26,383 nucleotides of DNA from CAZEJK01 sp964512045. Lineage in GTDB: Bacteria > Acidobacteriota > Thermoanaerobaculia > Thermoanaerobaculales > Sulfomarinibacteraceae. How positions within the stretch are numbered: position 1 is the first letter of the stretch; each line of letters begins with the position of its first letter. The DNA lies in contig CAZEJK010000052.1 in assembly GCA_964512045.1 (NCBI GenBank), forward strand, positions 1-26,383, read 5' to 3'. A program made the position numbers and the translations under genes. Positions 15,080 to 22,729 of this stretch are shown piece by piece. The notes under the pieces are model-generated. The model was given only the letters and a program-made list of their open reading frames with translations, was not told where the DNA came from and searched no databases.

Positions 15080-17679
15080 CAGCTGCTCGGTGTTCCGTTC
15101 ACCACGTACAGCGCGAAGTCTTGCTCGCCCATGGAGTTCTTTGGTGGAATCGCGTCCCCTCCGATACTGAAAGCAACCACACTAATCAAGAAGCGCGTTC
15201 CCTTCTCCGGGAGGATTCGCACAACCTTCACATTGTGGTAGAGATCGTACGTCTCTGGCGCCTTCACGATGTACCTGCTATACCAGCTGTTCGGCCAGAA
15301 GTCGTTCCCGATGTACGAGCCTGCGCGATCGAGGTCAATGACTCTCAGGACAAGGGTATTCACGAGAAGATCGGTCGCATTCGGCGCGGCGGGGCAGTCT
15401 GAGTAGGCCATCGCGACGATCACTGGGTCCTCGCTGGAGATCCGTTCGATCTCGACGCTGTAGTACTCATCGGGCTCGAGCACAGCTGTCTCGTCAACGA
15501 TGTAGGTGTTGGCCGCACTCGTTGCAAACACATTGCCCAGGTCGATTCGACCCCACCCTTGCGCGACCGACGGGCTATGGGGCAACAACTCGTCTTGCAG
15601 ATAGTCCCAGTGTCCGTACAGATCACTCGCATGCGCGACCAGCATCGCCTTGACCATTGCGGGGCTAGGGACCGAGCCGTAGGTCTCATGGAACCAGCGA
15701 CGGAGGAGTATCGCGCCTCCGGTAACGACCGGTGCAGCTGCGCTCGTACCCGAAAAGCACTCATAGGTCGACACCGCCTCGGTCGCCATGGAGTCCGCCG
15801 CCAGTGAGGGCATCGCCGGCGCGACGAGATCCGGCTTCCAGTCGTACGGGACCTCGTCCAGCTTGTCCGGTGGGCTGTTCACGAAGCCCCGACGCGAGTA
15901 GTCGTGAATATCATCGAGCGACCACGCACAGTACGGAGGATCGTCACAGTCCTCGCACCGCGAGCCGGCCGCAGTCTCCGCGTCGGACTCCCAGGCCCAC
16001 GACGCCCCGACGGTGATCACGTTCTTCGCGTTTGCCGGCGCCTCCACGAACGCATAGTCATCGTACTGGTCGTTGAAGTTCCCGGCCGACCAGACGATGG
16101 TCATGGGGTTGTCGTCGTCGAAGCCACCGTCCGCGTCACGTACCAGCTCATCGGCCTTCTGGGAGACCGTCGTGTACTCGTGCGCATCCACCTGCTGCCA
16201 GCTGTTGCTGGCTGTGTCAGCTTCACCCGTGGTGAACGTCTGGCTGACCAGGCTCTCGAGGTATGCAGGGGTGAAGGGATCCAGCAGGTACCCGTCCTTG
16301 TTAGCAAGTCGCCCGACGACGATCTTGGCCTCCGGGACCATACCGGCACCCTTGTAGTACAGCAACCCATCCTGAGACTGGGTGCCCTGCGCGTCGCCGG
16401 CGATGATCGAGGCGACGCGCGTGCCATGGTCCTTTGTTACCGACCACTCATCGGAGAAGATATACCGCTGCTGGCCATAGTCATAGCACCAATTGACGCC
16501 CGGGGGAGAGTCCACGCAGAAGAACCGCTCCTCGCGCTGCACGCCGCCCACCGTGAAGTCGGCGTGGCGGTCGTGGGTGTCGTTCGGCCCCAAGCAGTTG
16601 CTCCCATGGCTCTCGCACTTGTTGTCGTCGAGGCCGATGTCCAACAACGCCACGTGCTCCGCAAAGGTCTCGATACACCCGAAGCTCTCCCCTGGCTTGC
16701 AGAACCCCTGATCGGAGAGCCACTGCAGGTATGACTCGCTCTCGTCCCTCCCAAGACCGGGGTCGTTCTCGTCGATGGCCACCGGTATCGGCCGGTCCCC
16801 TGCAACGTTGAGCTCTCCAGCTGCGATCTTCGCGACCCGCTCGTCGGACAGCTTGATCCCACGCGCCGGCTCGATCCAGAGCACCTCCGGCCGCCTCGCC
16901 AGATCGAGGATCTGTGCCCGGGTCGCGGTCACCATCGCGTTCCGGCGGGGTCCCGCCGGCTCGTAGCTGACTTGTTGGTCGGTCAACGCGCCGAGCGCCG
17001 TGGTCACACCCGAGAGCTCCTGGGCGCCATCCATCTGAACGATGACCTGCGTGGCGCTCCGGGCTTCCAGGAGCTCACGGTGAACCTTGAACGCGGGCTC
17101 GTACCGTGACACGTGCTGGACGTGACCGAGCTCGAGAAGCGCCTCGATCCGTCCGCCATTGCCTCTCACGAGGAACGTGTTTTCCGGGTAGTACGCGACG
17201 ATCTCTCCAGCACGCTCGAACTCCTCGTGCCACTCGCCGCGGATCGGTCCCACCACCTGCACCAGGTACAGCCCTTCATCCTCCACGGCACCAGTGTGAC
17301 AGAGCTCCGGAGGAAGGTCCGGAGTGCTCCCGCTGGCAAAGCGGTAGCCGTTGATGGCGATCTCGTCGTACTCCGGGCGGTGCCATGCCGGGATCCCTCC
17401 AGCATCGAAGGTCGCCACCACCTGATCCACCGCGCCGTCCGGGACCTCCACCAGAAGCATCGTCCGGTACTCGGCCAGCACCTCGACGCTCGCCAGGTCC
17501 ACCGCAGCGGTGCTAATCGGCTCGTAAACGACACCCTGCTCGGCATCGACCCGTGGCGTCTTCTGGAGCAGGAGCTTGGCCGACTCAGCGACGCCAGCCG
17601 TCAGGAGAGAGAGAGAGAGAGAGTCGTTATCAGTACCGATTTGTTCAGAGTAGAAACCATCGCGCAGCCTCCTCCGCAC
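15079..17679 (-). CDS. KP-43-like subtilisin-family (S8) protease; start out of frame across a CT tract
   Basis: An 866-codon open frame. The triad is complete: Asp347 (HVALLDIGL), His418 (DHGTRVASIIAG), Ser646 (SGTSAAAP), with oxyanion Asn534 (SAGN). Residues about 60-290 form a long propeptide-like region (YLVQVVGPIRGEWHEEFERAG, LVRGNGGRIEALLELG); about 715-860 resemble the KP-43 C-terminal beta-barrel (GNDFW, QDFALYVVNG). The frame opens at GTG 17679, whose product has no signal peptide and a poor ribosome site. The evident start is ATG 17660, with GGAGGAGG 8 nt upstream and a signal-peptide beginning (MVSTLNKSVLITTLS), but it lies in another frame. With the present nine CT units that frame ends in TGA after 19 codons; eight or eleven units would join it to the protease. 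Hence phase variation, or a tract-length error. An extracytoplasmic site is expected. Confidence 0.9.
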   Translation of the reverse strand: MRRRLRDGFYSEQIGTDNDSLSLSLLTAGVAESAKLLLQKTPRVDAEQGVVYEPISTAAVDLASVEVLAEYRTMLLVEVPDGAVDQVVATFDAGGIPAWHRPEYDEIAINGYRFASGSTPDLPPELCHTGAVEDEGLYLVQVVGPIRGEWHEEFERAGEIVAYYPENTFLVRGNGGRIEALLELGHVQHVSRYEPAFKVHRELLEARSATQVIVQMDGAQELSGVTTALGALTDQQVSYEPAGPRRNAMVTATRAQILDLARRPEVLWIEPARGIKLSDERVAKIAAGELNVAGDRPIPVAIDENDPGLGRDESESYLQWLSDQGFCKPGESFGCIETFAEHVALLDIGLDDNKCESHGSNCLGPNDTHDRHADFTVGGVQREERFFCVDSPPGVNWCYDYGQQRYIFSDEWSVTKDHGTRVASIIAGDAQGTQSQDGLLYYKGAGMVPEAKIVVGRLANKDGYLLDPFTPAYLESLVSQTFTTGEADTASNSWQQVDAHEYTTVSQKADELVRDADGGFDDDNPMTIVWSAGNFNDQYDDYAFVEAPANAKNVITVGASWAWESDAETAAGSRCEDCDDPPYCAWSLDDIHDYSRRGFVNSPPDKLDEVPYDWKPDLVAPAMPSLAADSMATEAVSTYECFSGTSAAAPVVTGGAILLRRWFHETYGSVPSPAMVKAMLVAHASDLYGHWDYLQDELLPHSPSVAQGWGRIDLGNVFATSAANTYIVDETAVLEPDEYYSVEIERISSEDPVIVAMAYSDCPAAPNATDLLVNTLVLRVIDLDRAGSYIGNDFWPNSWYSRYIVKAPETYDLYHNVKVVRILPEKGTRFLISVVAFSIGGDAIPPKNSMGEQDFALYVVNGTPSS
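17605..17623 (-). repeat. CT (GA) dinucleotide tract, nine units, in the signal-peptide region
   Basis: On the plus strand nine GA units plus a G run from 17605 to 17623; the coding strand reads C(TC)9. The tract encodes alternating Leu/Ser in two reading frames. From the ATG at 17660, nine units give a TGA directly after the tract, ten units give a TGA seven codons after it, and eight or eleven units read into the protease. It is the only tandem dinucleotide repeat of this length that I noticed in the window. Confidence 0.95.
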
Positions 17680-17760
17680 GCGTCGTGGCCAGCCCCCGAG
17701 ACCGGCCTTTTCCAGAGCAGAACGGGTAACAGATCGTCGCCACCAACATCGCGTCCTGCC

Positions 17761-17790
17761 ACGCTACACGACAGATGTCGTGTTTGTCAA
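17761..17790 (-). promoter_or_regulatory. promoter of the subtilase gene
   Basis: On the minus strand a perfect -35 TTGACA (17790-17785) is followed after 18 nt by TAGCGT (17766-17761), a TANNNT-type -10. The predicted transcript would have a leader of about 90-95 nt before ATG 17660. The -35 is the best in the window; the -10 is weak, which would suit activation or a long-spacer promoter. Confidence 0.5.
17766..17783. promoter_or_regulatory. 18-bp palindromic operator in the subtilase promoter spacer
   Basis: ACACGACAGATGTCGTGT is a perfect palindrome with 8-bp arms and a 2-nt centre. It fills the space between the -35 and the -10. The GACAnnTGTC core resembles TACAnnTGTA operators bound by BlaI/MecI/CopY repressors, and the placement also suits MerR-type regulators. 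No gene for such a regulator lies in the window, so the partner is unknown. Confidence 0.55.
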
Positions 17791-18119
17791 TAAAGCTGCA
17801 TTCGTCGCTTGAGCGTTTATTCTGTCGTAAAGCTACTCATCCTATCTCCACGGAGACAGGCTCCGTCTACCGCGCACCGGTGGTCTCGTCTCCCTCGGTC
17901 CCTTCGCGGTGGCCCCGTCTCCGCAGCCGGCAGGCGGGTCCTGGGACGGGGACCGGGATCGTCCGGGGCCGGATCCACGACGCCATCGTTCTTCCACGGG
18001 ATCTCTCCGCTCGCCACATGCTGCGGGGAGATCAGCGAACCCGTGACCTTCTCAGCCATCAGCAACGCCACGAAAGCTCGGTCGAGATGACGAGGCTTGC
18101 GAAGCTCGCACCTACAGAA
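17791..18119. other. intergenic stretch without a convincing gene
   Basis: This 329-bp GC-rich stretch lies between the subtilase promoter and the orphan ORF's terminator. The one substantial ORF (17817-18200, minus) has a plausible middle (VALLMAEKVTGSLISPQHVA) but a disordered Arg/Pro-rich end, no start signal, and crosses the terminator hairpin. Short inverted repeats occur near 17850-17870. A decayed gene is possible. Confidence 0.35.
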
Positions 18120-18147
18120 ACAGCACCACCCTCGACGGTGGTGCTGT
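18120..18147 (-). terminator. terminator hairpin after the orphan ORF
   Basis: ACAGCACCACC (18120-18130) and GGTGGTGCTGT (18137-18147) form a perfect 11-bp stem with a 6-nt loop, 28 bp beyond the stop of the 18176-18577 ORF. On the minus strand the stem is followed by TTTCTG, a short T-rich tail consistent with termination. Confidence 0.6.
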
Positions 18148-18175
18148 AGTTCGCGTGTCTCGAGGCTTGGTATCG

Positions 18176-18577
18176 TCAGTACTTTCTCAGATCGATGCAT
18201 TGCTGGTCGAGCCAGGGTCCGCTGCCCATCTCGAGATCCTCGATCTGGGTGCCAAACTCGTCGTTGCTGACCTCACGGTGGTACGTGCCGCTCGAACCCC
18301 CAGGCGCGACATGTCCAGCCATCGTGTAGCAGAAGGTGTCGTTCATGGTCAGCTCGACAGTGACCGACCATCCATTCGTCGCATCCGGCTCCATCAGAGT
18401 GGCGACACCGGTCGCATCATCCGTGGTGTACGTCAGCCAATCGATTACGAAATGCTCGTTGGTCTCCACGCTGAGCGTCACCTCGGTCGGAGCTGGGTCC
18501 ACCCTGTAGCCCGGCAGCCACCGCAGCGGCTCGACGTAAACAGCATCGCACCCGCCGCACCGCAACAGTGCTACCAT
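18176..18577 (-). CDS. orphan beta-rich protein, possibly 5'-truncated
   Basis: A 133-residue reading from ATG 18577, not recognised. The C-terminal two thirds look like an authentic beta-sandwich-type domain (PAPTEVTLSVETNEHFVIDW, WSVTVELTMNDTFCYTMAG, GTYHREVSNDEFGTQIEDL). It has no signal peptide, although the composition suggests an exported protein. No Shine-Dalgarno precedes the ATG, and the open frame continues upstream into the divergent Ap4A-phosphorylase gene, where it reads as a shadow. Both facts suggest that the original 5' end was lost. A strong terminator follows the stop, supporting a real transcription unit. GTGs further in are alternative starts. Confidence 0.5.
   Translation of the reverse strand: MVALLRCGGCDAVYVEPLRWLPGYRVDPAPTEVTLSVETNEHFVIDWLTYTTDDATGVATLMEPDATNGWSVTVELTMNDTFCYTMAGHVAPGGSSGTYHREVSNDEFGTQIEDLEMGSGPWLDQQCIDLRKY
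18569..18577 (+). promoter_or_regulatory. extended -10 (TGcTACCAT), possible leaderless promoter
   Basis: TG at 18569-18570 is followed by c and TACCAT (18572-18577), an extended -10. The ATG at 18586 lies 8 nt downstream, the same spacing as at the kinase gene, and there is no Shine-Dalgarno. A leaderless transcript is inferred. Confidence 0.4.
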
Positions 18578-18585
18578 CCCCGGCG

Positions 18586-19470
18586 ATGGCGGCCGACGCA
18601 GGTGAGGTGCTGCTGCCGGTAGGGACGTTGTGGCCCCGGGTGGTCGAGCGCACGCGCTCGGCACAGGCGAGCGGCGCGCTGGTGTCGATCCCCACCGACT
18701 GGGAGATCATGACCGACGGCGGGGTCGAGTTCATCGTCCGCACCGTGGCCAGCCTCGAGCGCAAGCGGACGTACACCGCCGAGCAGCGCAAGCGCAGCAT
18801 CAACCCCTTCCTGCCGTACGACCAGGCCCTGTTCGTGTCCGAGGTGTCCACCACGCACGTGTGCCTGCTGAACAAGTTCAACGTCGTGGACTACCACCTG
18901 CTGGTGGTGACCCGCGCGTTCGAGCACCAGGACGAGCGTCTGACGGAGGCGGACTTCCTGGCGCTGTGGGCGTGTCTCGCAGAGATCGACGGACTGGGGT
19001 TTTACAACGGGGGGACCATCGCCGGGGCCAGCCAGCCCCACAAGCACCTGCAGATCGCTCCCCCACCGGTGGGTCCCGGACCCGCTCGCACACCGATGGA
19101 TGCCCTGCTCATGGCACCTGCGACAGCCGGCGCCAGCAGCACCGATCGGCTGCCGTTTCACCATGTGCTATCGGCGACACCACCTATCGAGCGGACCGAC
19201 CTCACAACGGGCGCCTCGGCGGCATACCGCGCCTACAGAGACGGCTTGGAGACCCTCGGCATCGACAGGGAGCAACCGGCGCCGTACAACCTGCTCATCA
19301 CCCGCGACTGGACGCTGATGGTGCCGCGGGCTCGGGAGAAGTGTGAGGGCGTGTCGGTCAACTCCCTCGGCTTTGCCGGGTCGCTGCTCGTGTTTCGCTC
19401 AGAGCAGCTCGAGATCATCCGTCGCCACCGCCCGATGGGCGTGCTCACCCACGTCGCCGCCATGGAGTAA
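18586..19470 (+). CDS. Ap4A phosphorylase / ATP adenylyltransferase family protein
   Basis: A 294-residue cytosolic protein of the APA1/APA2-type ATP adenylyltransferase family, which phosphorolyses diadenosine tetraphosphate to ATP and ADP. Supporting segments are INPFLPYDQALFV, HVCLLNKFNVVDYHLLVVTR, and the HIT-like active-site motif GASQPHKHLQIAP (148-160), with His152 and His154 in HKH. The C-terminal half contains YNLLITRDWTLMVPRAREK and VNSLGFAGSLLV, as in the family's C-terminal domain. The ATG at 18586 is preferred over GTG 18568 because an extended -10 covers the intervening bases; no Shine-Dalgarno exists for either. It overlaps or abuts the orphan minus-strand ORF head-to-head. Role: probably clearing dinucleotide alarmones. 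Confidence 0.85.
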   Translation: MAADAGEVLLPVGTLWPRVVERTRSAQASGALVSIPTDWEIMTDGGVEFIVRTVASLERKRTYTAEQRKRSINPFLPYDQALFVSEVSTTHVCLLNKFNVVDYHLLVVTRAFEHQDERLTEADFLALWACLAEIDGLGFYNGGTIAGASQPHKHLQIAPPPVGPGPARTPMDALLMAPATAGASSTDRLPFHHVLSATPPIERTDLTTGASAAYRAYRDGLETLGIDREQPAPYNLLITRDWTLMVPRAREKCEGVSVNSLGFAGSLLVFRSEQLEIIRRHRPMGVLTHVAAME

Positions 19471-19611
19471 TGTGGAGGTCCGAAGACGAAGGCGCCACAG
19501 AAGGTGCAGCAGCCGCGAACCCTCACGAATCACCAGCATGGCCCAAACCACGACCGGCCCCGGACACCACGTTGACCGGGCAGGTGCCTGATTGAGCGCG
19601 CTGCTGGCACA

Positions 19612-19631
19612 GTGACCTTGCAGCAGGTCAC
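19612..19631. terminator. possible bidirectional terminator hairpin between convergent genes
   Basis: GTGACCT (19612-19618) and AGGTCAC (19625-19631) form a perfect 7-bp stem with a 6-nt loop, midway in the 280-bp gap between the Ap4A-phosphorylase stop and the putP stop. No T-run on either side. The rest of the gap (19471-19750) shows no gene; a smaller hairpin (CGGGG/CCCCG) lies near 19656-19670. Confidence 0.35.
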
Positions 19632-19750
19632 ATGCCTCCGCCACGCCGGCGCCTGCGGGGATCAACCCCGTAGCTACGATCAGCCAACGCGAGCTCCCGT
19701 AGCCGTATGTCTTCGCTCCGCGCAGGCATCGCTCAACGCAGCGACCCGGA

Positions 19751-21202
19751 TCACGACTTCAGCGAGTCGAAGACATCGCCGACGGACGGCGCGGGCTCCG
19801 AGTCGATCAGGCTGACGATGATCGCTGCCATGGCACACAGAATGAACCCCGGAAGGATCTCGTACACCTCGAACAGCCCGCCCGAAAGGTTCTTCCAGAC
19901 GATCACGGTGACGGCGCCGACGACGATTCCGGCAAGCGCCCCGTTGCGAGTCATCCGCCGCCAGAATAGCGACAGGATGATGATCGGGCCGAACGCGGCC
20001 CCGAACCCGGCCCATGCGTACGACACCAGATCGAGCACCTTGCTCTCCGGGTTCAGTGCCAGCAGGAAGGCGATGAACGCCACACCGATCACCGACGCCC
20101 GGCCGATCCACACCAGCTCCTTCTGACTCGCTTCACGCCGGAACAGCGACTTGTAGAAGTCCTCGGCGAGAGCGCTCGAGCACACCAGGAGCTGGGAGTC
20201 GACCGTCGACATCACCGCCGAGAGGATCGCGGCGAGGAGAATCCCCGACACCCACGGGTTGAACAGTGCCTGGGTGAGCTCGATGAACACGGTCTCCGAG
20301 TTCTCCAGCGGTGCGTCGGCATAGTAGCCGATACCGGCAAAGCCCGTGAAGATGGCGCCGTACAGCCCGACGACCATCCACGACATCCCCACCAGGCGCG
20401 CCTTCGGCACCTCACTGGCCGTCTTCACCGCCATGAAACGCGCCAGAATATGCGGCTGGCCGAAGTAGCCGAGGCCCCACGCCATCAGCGAGGCGATGCC
20501 AAGAAACGTCATCCCCGAGAAGATGTCGACGGACGCTCCCTCCTTCGCCGCGGCGAGCGACACCACCTCCCCGAACCCGCCGAGGTGGCGAACGACGATC
20601 ACCGGAACGACCACCAGGGCGACCATCATCAGCAAGCCCTGGAAGAAGTCCGTCCAGCTCACCGCCATGAACCCGCCGAGGAACGTGTACGACATGATGA
20701 CGAGCACACCGATGATCAGCGCGGTCAGATAGTTCAGGTCAAAGCTGCTCTCGAACAGGGTAGCTCCGGCCACTAGCCCTGAGGAAGTGTAGATCGTGAA
20801 GAACACCAAGATGACCACCGCCGAGATCACGCGCAGCATCCGCGAGGAGTCCTCAAACCTGTTCTCCAGGTAGTCCGGCACGGTAATCGAGTCGTTGGCC
20901 ACCTCCGTGTAGCGACGGAGCCGGCGCGCCACGAACTGCCAGTTCAGGTAGGCGCCGATGGTCAGCCCGATGGCAATCCAGGCGTTCTTCATTCCGCCTG
21001 CGTACAGCGCTCCTGGCAGACCTAGCAGCAGCCAGCCGCTCATGTCCGAGGCCCCCGCGGAGAGGGCCGCGACTCCACCGCCGAGGCGACGGCCACCGAG
21101 GATGTAGTCGGACAGATTCTTGGTGAGTCGGTAGAAGATCACCCCGATGGCCATCATCCCCACCAGGTAGATCACGAACGTGGTGAACTCCGGTATGTTC
21201 AT
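19751..21202 (-). CDS. putP: sodium/proline symporter PutP
   Basis: A 483-residue inner-membrane sodium:solute symporter. The resemblance to E. coli PutP is close along the whole length: SAGASDMSGWLLLGLPGALY, ITVPDYLENRFEDSSRMLR, FLGGFMAVSWTDFFQGLLMM, WGLGYFGQPHILARFMAVK, AVMSTVDSQLLVCSSALAED, and SYAWAGFGAAFGPIIILS followed by WRRMTRNGALAG. Na+-site Ser and Thr residues are retained in the MST segment. It imports proline with Na+, for nutrition or osmoprotection. The ATG at 21202 has AGGAGG 8 nt upstream and overlaps the stop of the preceding 37-codon gene by four bases (ATGA), so translation is coupled. No proline dehydrogenase gene lies next to it, so the use of the proline is not shown. 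Confidence 0.95.
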   Translation of the reverse strand: MNIPEFTTFVIYLVGMMAIGVIFYRLTKNLSDYILGGRRLGGGVAALSAGASDMSGWLLLGLPGALYAGGMKNAWIAIGLTIGAYLNWQFVARRLRRYTEVANDSITVPDYLENRFEDSSRMLRVISAVVILVFFTIYTSSGLVAGATLFESSFDLNYLTALIIGVLVIMSYTFLGGFMAVSWTDFFQGLLMMVALVVVPVIVVRHLGGFGEVVSLAAAKEGASVDIFSGMTFLGIASLMAWGLGYFGQPHILARFMAVKTASEVPKARLVGMSWMVVGLYGAIFTGFAGIGYYADAPLENSETVFIELTQALFNPWVSGILLAAILSAVMSTVDSQLLVCSSALAEDFYKSLFRREASQKELVWIGRASVIGVAFIAFLLALNPESKVLDLVSYAWAGFGAAFGPIIILSLFWRRMTRNGALAGIVVGAVTVIVWKNLSGGLFEVYEILPGFILCAMAAIIVSLIDSEPAPSVGDVFDSLKS

Positions 21203-21312
21203 CGATCGCCCCTCCTCTCGGTGAAGAAGGTGATGATCGACAGGATCACGGCCCCGCACATCGGGACCAGGAGCCAAAACCAGGTGGCGAACGGCAATGA
21301 CCGTGCTGGCAT
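21199..21312 (-). CDS. 37-residue membrane protein coupled to putP
   Basis: A tiny protein (MPARSLPFATWFWLLVPMCG, then AVILSIITFF and a basic-acidic tail TERRGDR) with one clear membrane helix. The ATG at 21312 has GGGGAGG 5 nt upstream, and its TGA overlaps the putP ATG as ATGA, a standard sign of translational coupling. Small single-helix subunits are known for several symporter families, for example MetS with the NSS transporter MetP and small accessory proteins of SSS symporters, so an accessory or stabilising role for PutP is the natural inference. The longer open frame upstream to 21462 overlaps the divergent aminotransferase gene and is rejected. Confidence 0.75.
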   Translation of the reverse strand: MPARSLPFATWFWLLVPMCGAVILSIITFFTERRGDR

Positions 21313-21334
21313 GAGTACCTCCCCTTTTCCAACA

Positions 21335-21343
21335 ATCGTAGCA
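21335..21343 (-). promoter_or_regulatory. extended -10 promoter for the small protein-putP operon
   Basis: On the minus strand TGCTACGAT (21343-21335) gives an extended -10, TACGAT matching TATAAT at four of six positions. It lies 22 nt before the ATG at 21312, leaving room for the ribosome-binding site. It sits in the 116-bp gap shared with the divergent aminotransferase gene. Confidence 0.35.
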
Positions 21344-21428
21344 GGACCACTCGCATCACCAGCGGGAATTCTCAACTGGGCTGAGCGTTGGCAGAACCGA
21401 GACCGAGCAGACTGGCGAGGAGGCCACG

Positions 21429-22619
21429 ATGTCGACGTCGATTCCGAAGACCTTCCACCCACCGCAGCGAACCTTGATGGGACCAGGACCCTCGGATGTC
21501 CCTCCGCGTGTTTTGGCCGCCATGGCGCGCCCGACCATCGGCCACCTCGACCCCGTCTTCGTCGAGTTCATGGACGACCTCAAGGCCCTTCTGCAGCAGA
21601 CGTTCCTGACGACCAGCAAGCTCGTACTGCCGATCTCTGGACCAGGTACGGCGGGTATGGAGTCCGCGTTCGTCAATCTGGTGGAGCCCAGCGACACCGT
21701 CATCGTCGGCCGCAACGGCGTGTTCGGCGAGCGGATGCGGGAGAACGTGGTCCGCACCGGAGCCACCCCGGTTGTCGTCGATGCACCGTGGGGCGAGCCG
21801 ATCGAGCCGGCCGCCATCGCTGAAGCGCTCGACCAGCACCCGGAAGCCTCGATCGTCGCGTTCGTCCATGCCGAGACGTCCACCGGCGCTCTGTCCGACG
21901 CCGAGGCCATCTCAACGGTCGCTCACGACCACGGCTGTCTTGTCATCGCCGACACCGTGACCTCGCTCGGCGGTGTCCCGGTGAGGATGGACGACTGGCA
22001 GCTGGATGCCGTGTACTCCGGTAGTCAGAAGTGCCTGTCGTGCACCCCCGGCCTGTCGCCCGCAGCGTTCTCTGAACGAGCTGTGGAGCGGATCTCCAAG
22101 CGGACCCACCCGATCCAGAGCTGGTTCCTCGACACCAACCTGGTCATGGGTTACTGGGGATCGTCATCCCGTCGCTCCTACCACCACACCGCACCGATCA
22201 ACGCGCTCTACGGGCTCCATGAGGCGCTGGTCATCCTCCACGAGGAAGGCCTCGAGGCGGCATGGGCTCGACACCGTCGCAACCACCTGGCGCTGGTGGC
22301 CGGACTTGAGGCGATGGGGCTGGAGATGGCTGTCCGACCCGACGCCCGGGTTCCACAGCTGAGATCGGGGAGAGTTCCCAACGGGATCGACGCCGAGGCA
22401 GTACGGCGCCATCTGCTTGCCGAGCACTCTCTCGAGATCGGCGCAGGCCTCGGCGACCTGGCCGGAAAAGTGTGGCGGATCGGGCTCATGGGAGCCTCAT
22501 CGACGCCCCACCACGTGATCCACTGCCTCACTGCTCTCGAGCAGGCGCTGGTCGACGAGGGCGCCAGCATCGAGCGCGGCGCCGCAGTGGACGCTGCACG
22601 GGCGGCGTTGAGAGAGTAG
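21429..22619 (+). CDS. class V aminotransferase, alanine/serine-glyoxylate type
   Basis: A 396-residue PLP enzyme of the alanine-glyoxylate / serine-pyruvate aminotransferase group. Hallmarks are LMGPGPSDVPPRVL at the N-terminus, GPGTAGMESAFVNLVEPSD (71-89), HAETSTGALSDAEAI, the cofactor-ring Asp in VIADTVTSLGG, and the Schiff-base Lys201 in YSGSQKCLSCTPGLSP. TAPINALYGLHEAL and GLGDLAGKVWRIGLMG are typical of the C-terminal half. It transfers an amino group between alanine or serine and glyoxylate or pyruvate in the cytosol; the exact pair cannot be told. The ATG has GGAGG 5 nt upstream. It diverges from the putP operon, so the two may share regulation. A 6-bp hairpin follows the stop codon. 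Confidence 0.9.
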   Translation: MSTSIPKTFHPPQRTLMGPGPSDVPPRVLAAMARPTIGHLDPVFVEFMDDLKALLQQTFLTTSKLVLPISGPGTAGMESAFVNLVEPSDTVIVGRNGVFGERMRENVVRTGATPVVVDAPWGEPIEPAAIAEALDQHPEASIVAFVHAETSTGALSDAEAISTVAHDHGCLVIADTVTSLGGVPVRMDDWQLDAVYSGSQKCLSCTPGLSPAAFSERAVERISKRTHPIQSWFLDTNLVMGYWGSSSRRSYHHTAPINALYGLHEALVILHEEGLEAAWARHRRNHLALVAGLEAMGLEMAVRPDARVPQLRSGRVPNGIDAEAVRRHLLAEHSLEIGAGLGDLAGKVWRIGLMGASSTPHHVIHCLTALEQALVDEGASIERGAAVDAARAALRE

Positions 22620-22621
22620 GC

Positions 22622-22636
22622 CTACAGGCTCTGTAG
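22622..22636 (+). terminator. short hairpin just after the aminotransferase stop
   Basis: CTACAG (22622-22627) and CTGTAG (22631-22636) form a 6-bp stem with a 3-nt loop, 3 bases past the stop codon. It has no T-run. The remaining 93 bp before the convergent isoaspartyl peptidase stop shows nothing else. Confidence 0.3.
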
Positions 22637-22729
22637 CGACCCACACGGCACAGCGCCGAGCCTGGATCGTCCAGTCCGACACGTGCTCGGTCCGCCCTGT
22701 GCTCCCGCTTCCGATCGTCCGGGACCCGC

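Noticed and set aside
17605..17623. Programmed ribosomal frameshifting at the CT tract as an alternative to phase variation
   Set aside because: No slippery heptamer or downstream stimulatory structure is obvious, and a dinucleotide tract is typical of DNA slippage; not excluded but less likely.
17113..17793. A plus-strand ORF across the 5' end of the subtilase and its promoter
   Set aside because: It reads through the CT tract as RERERE and is antisense to the protease propeptide; no start signal.
17817..18200. A minus-strand ORF in the gap upstream of the subtilase
   Set aside because: It crosses the strong terminator hairpin, lacks a ribosome site, and its second half is Arg/Pro-rich noise; kept only as a possible remnant.
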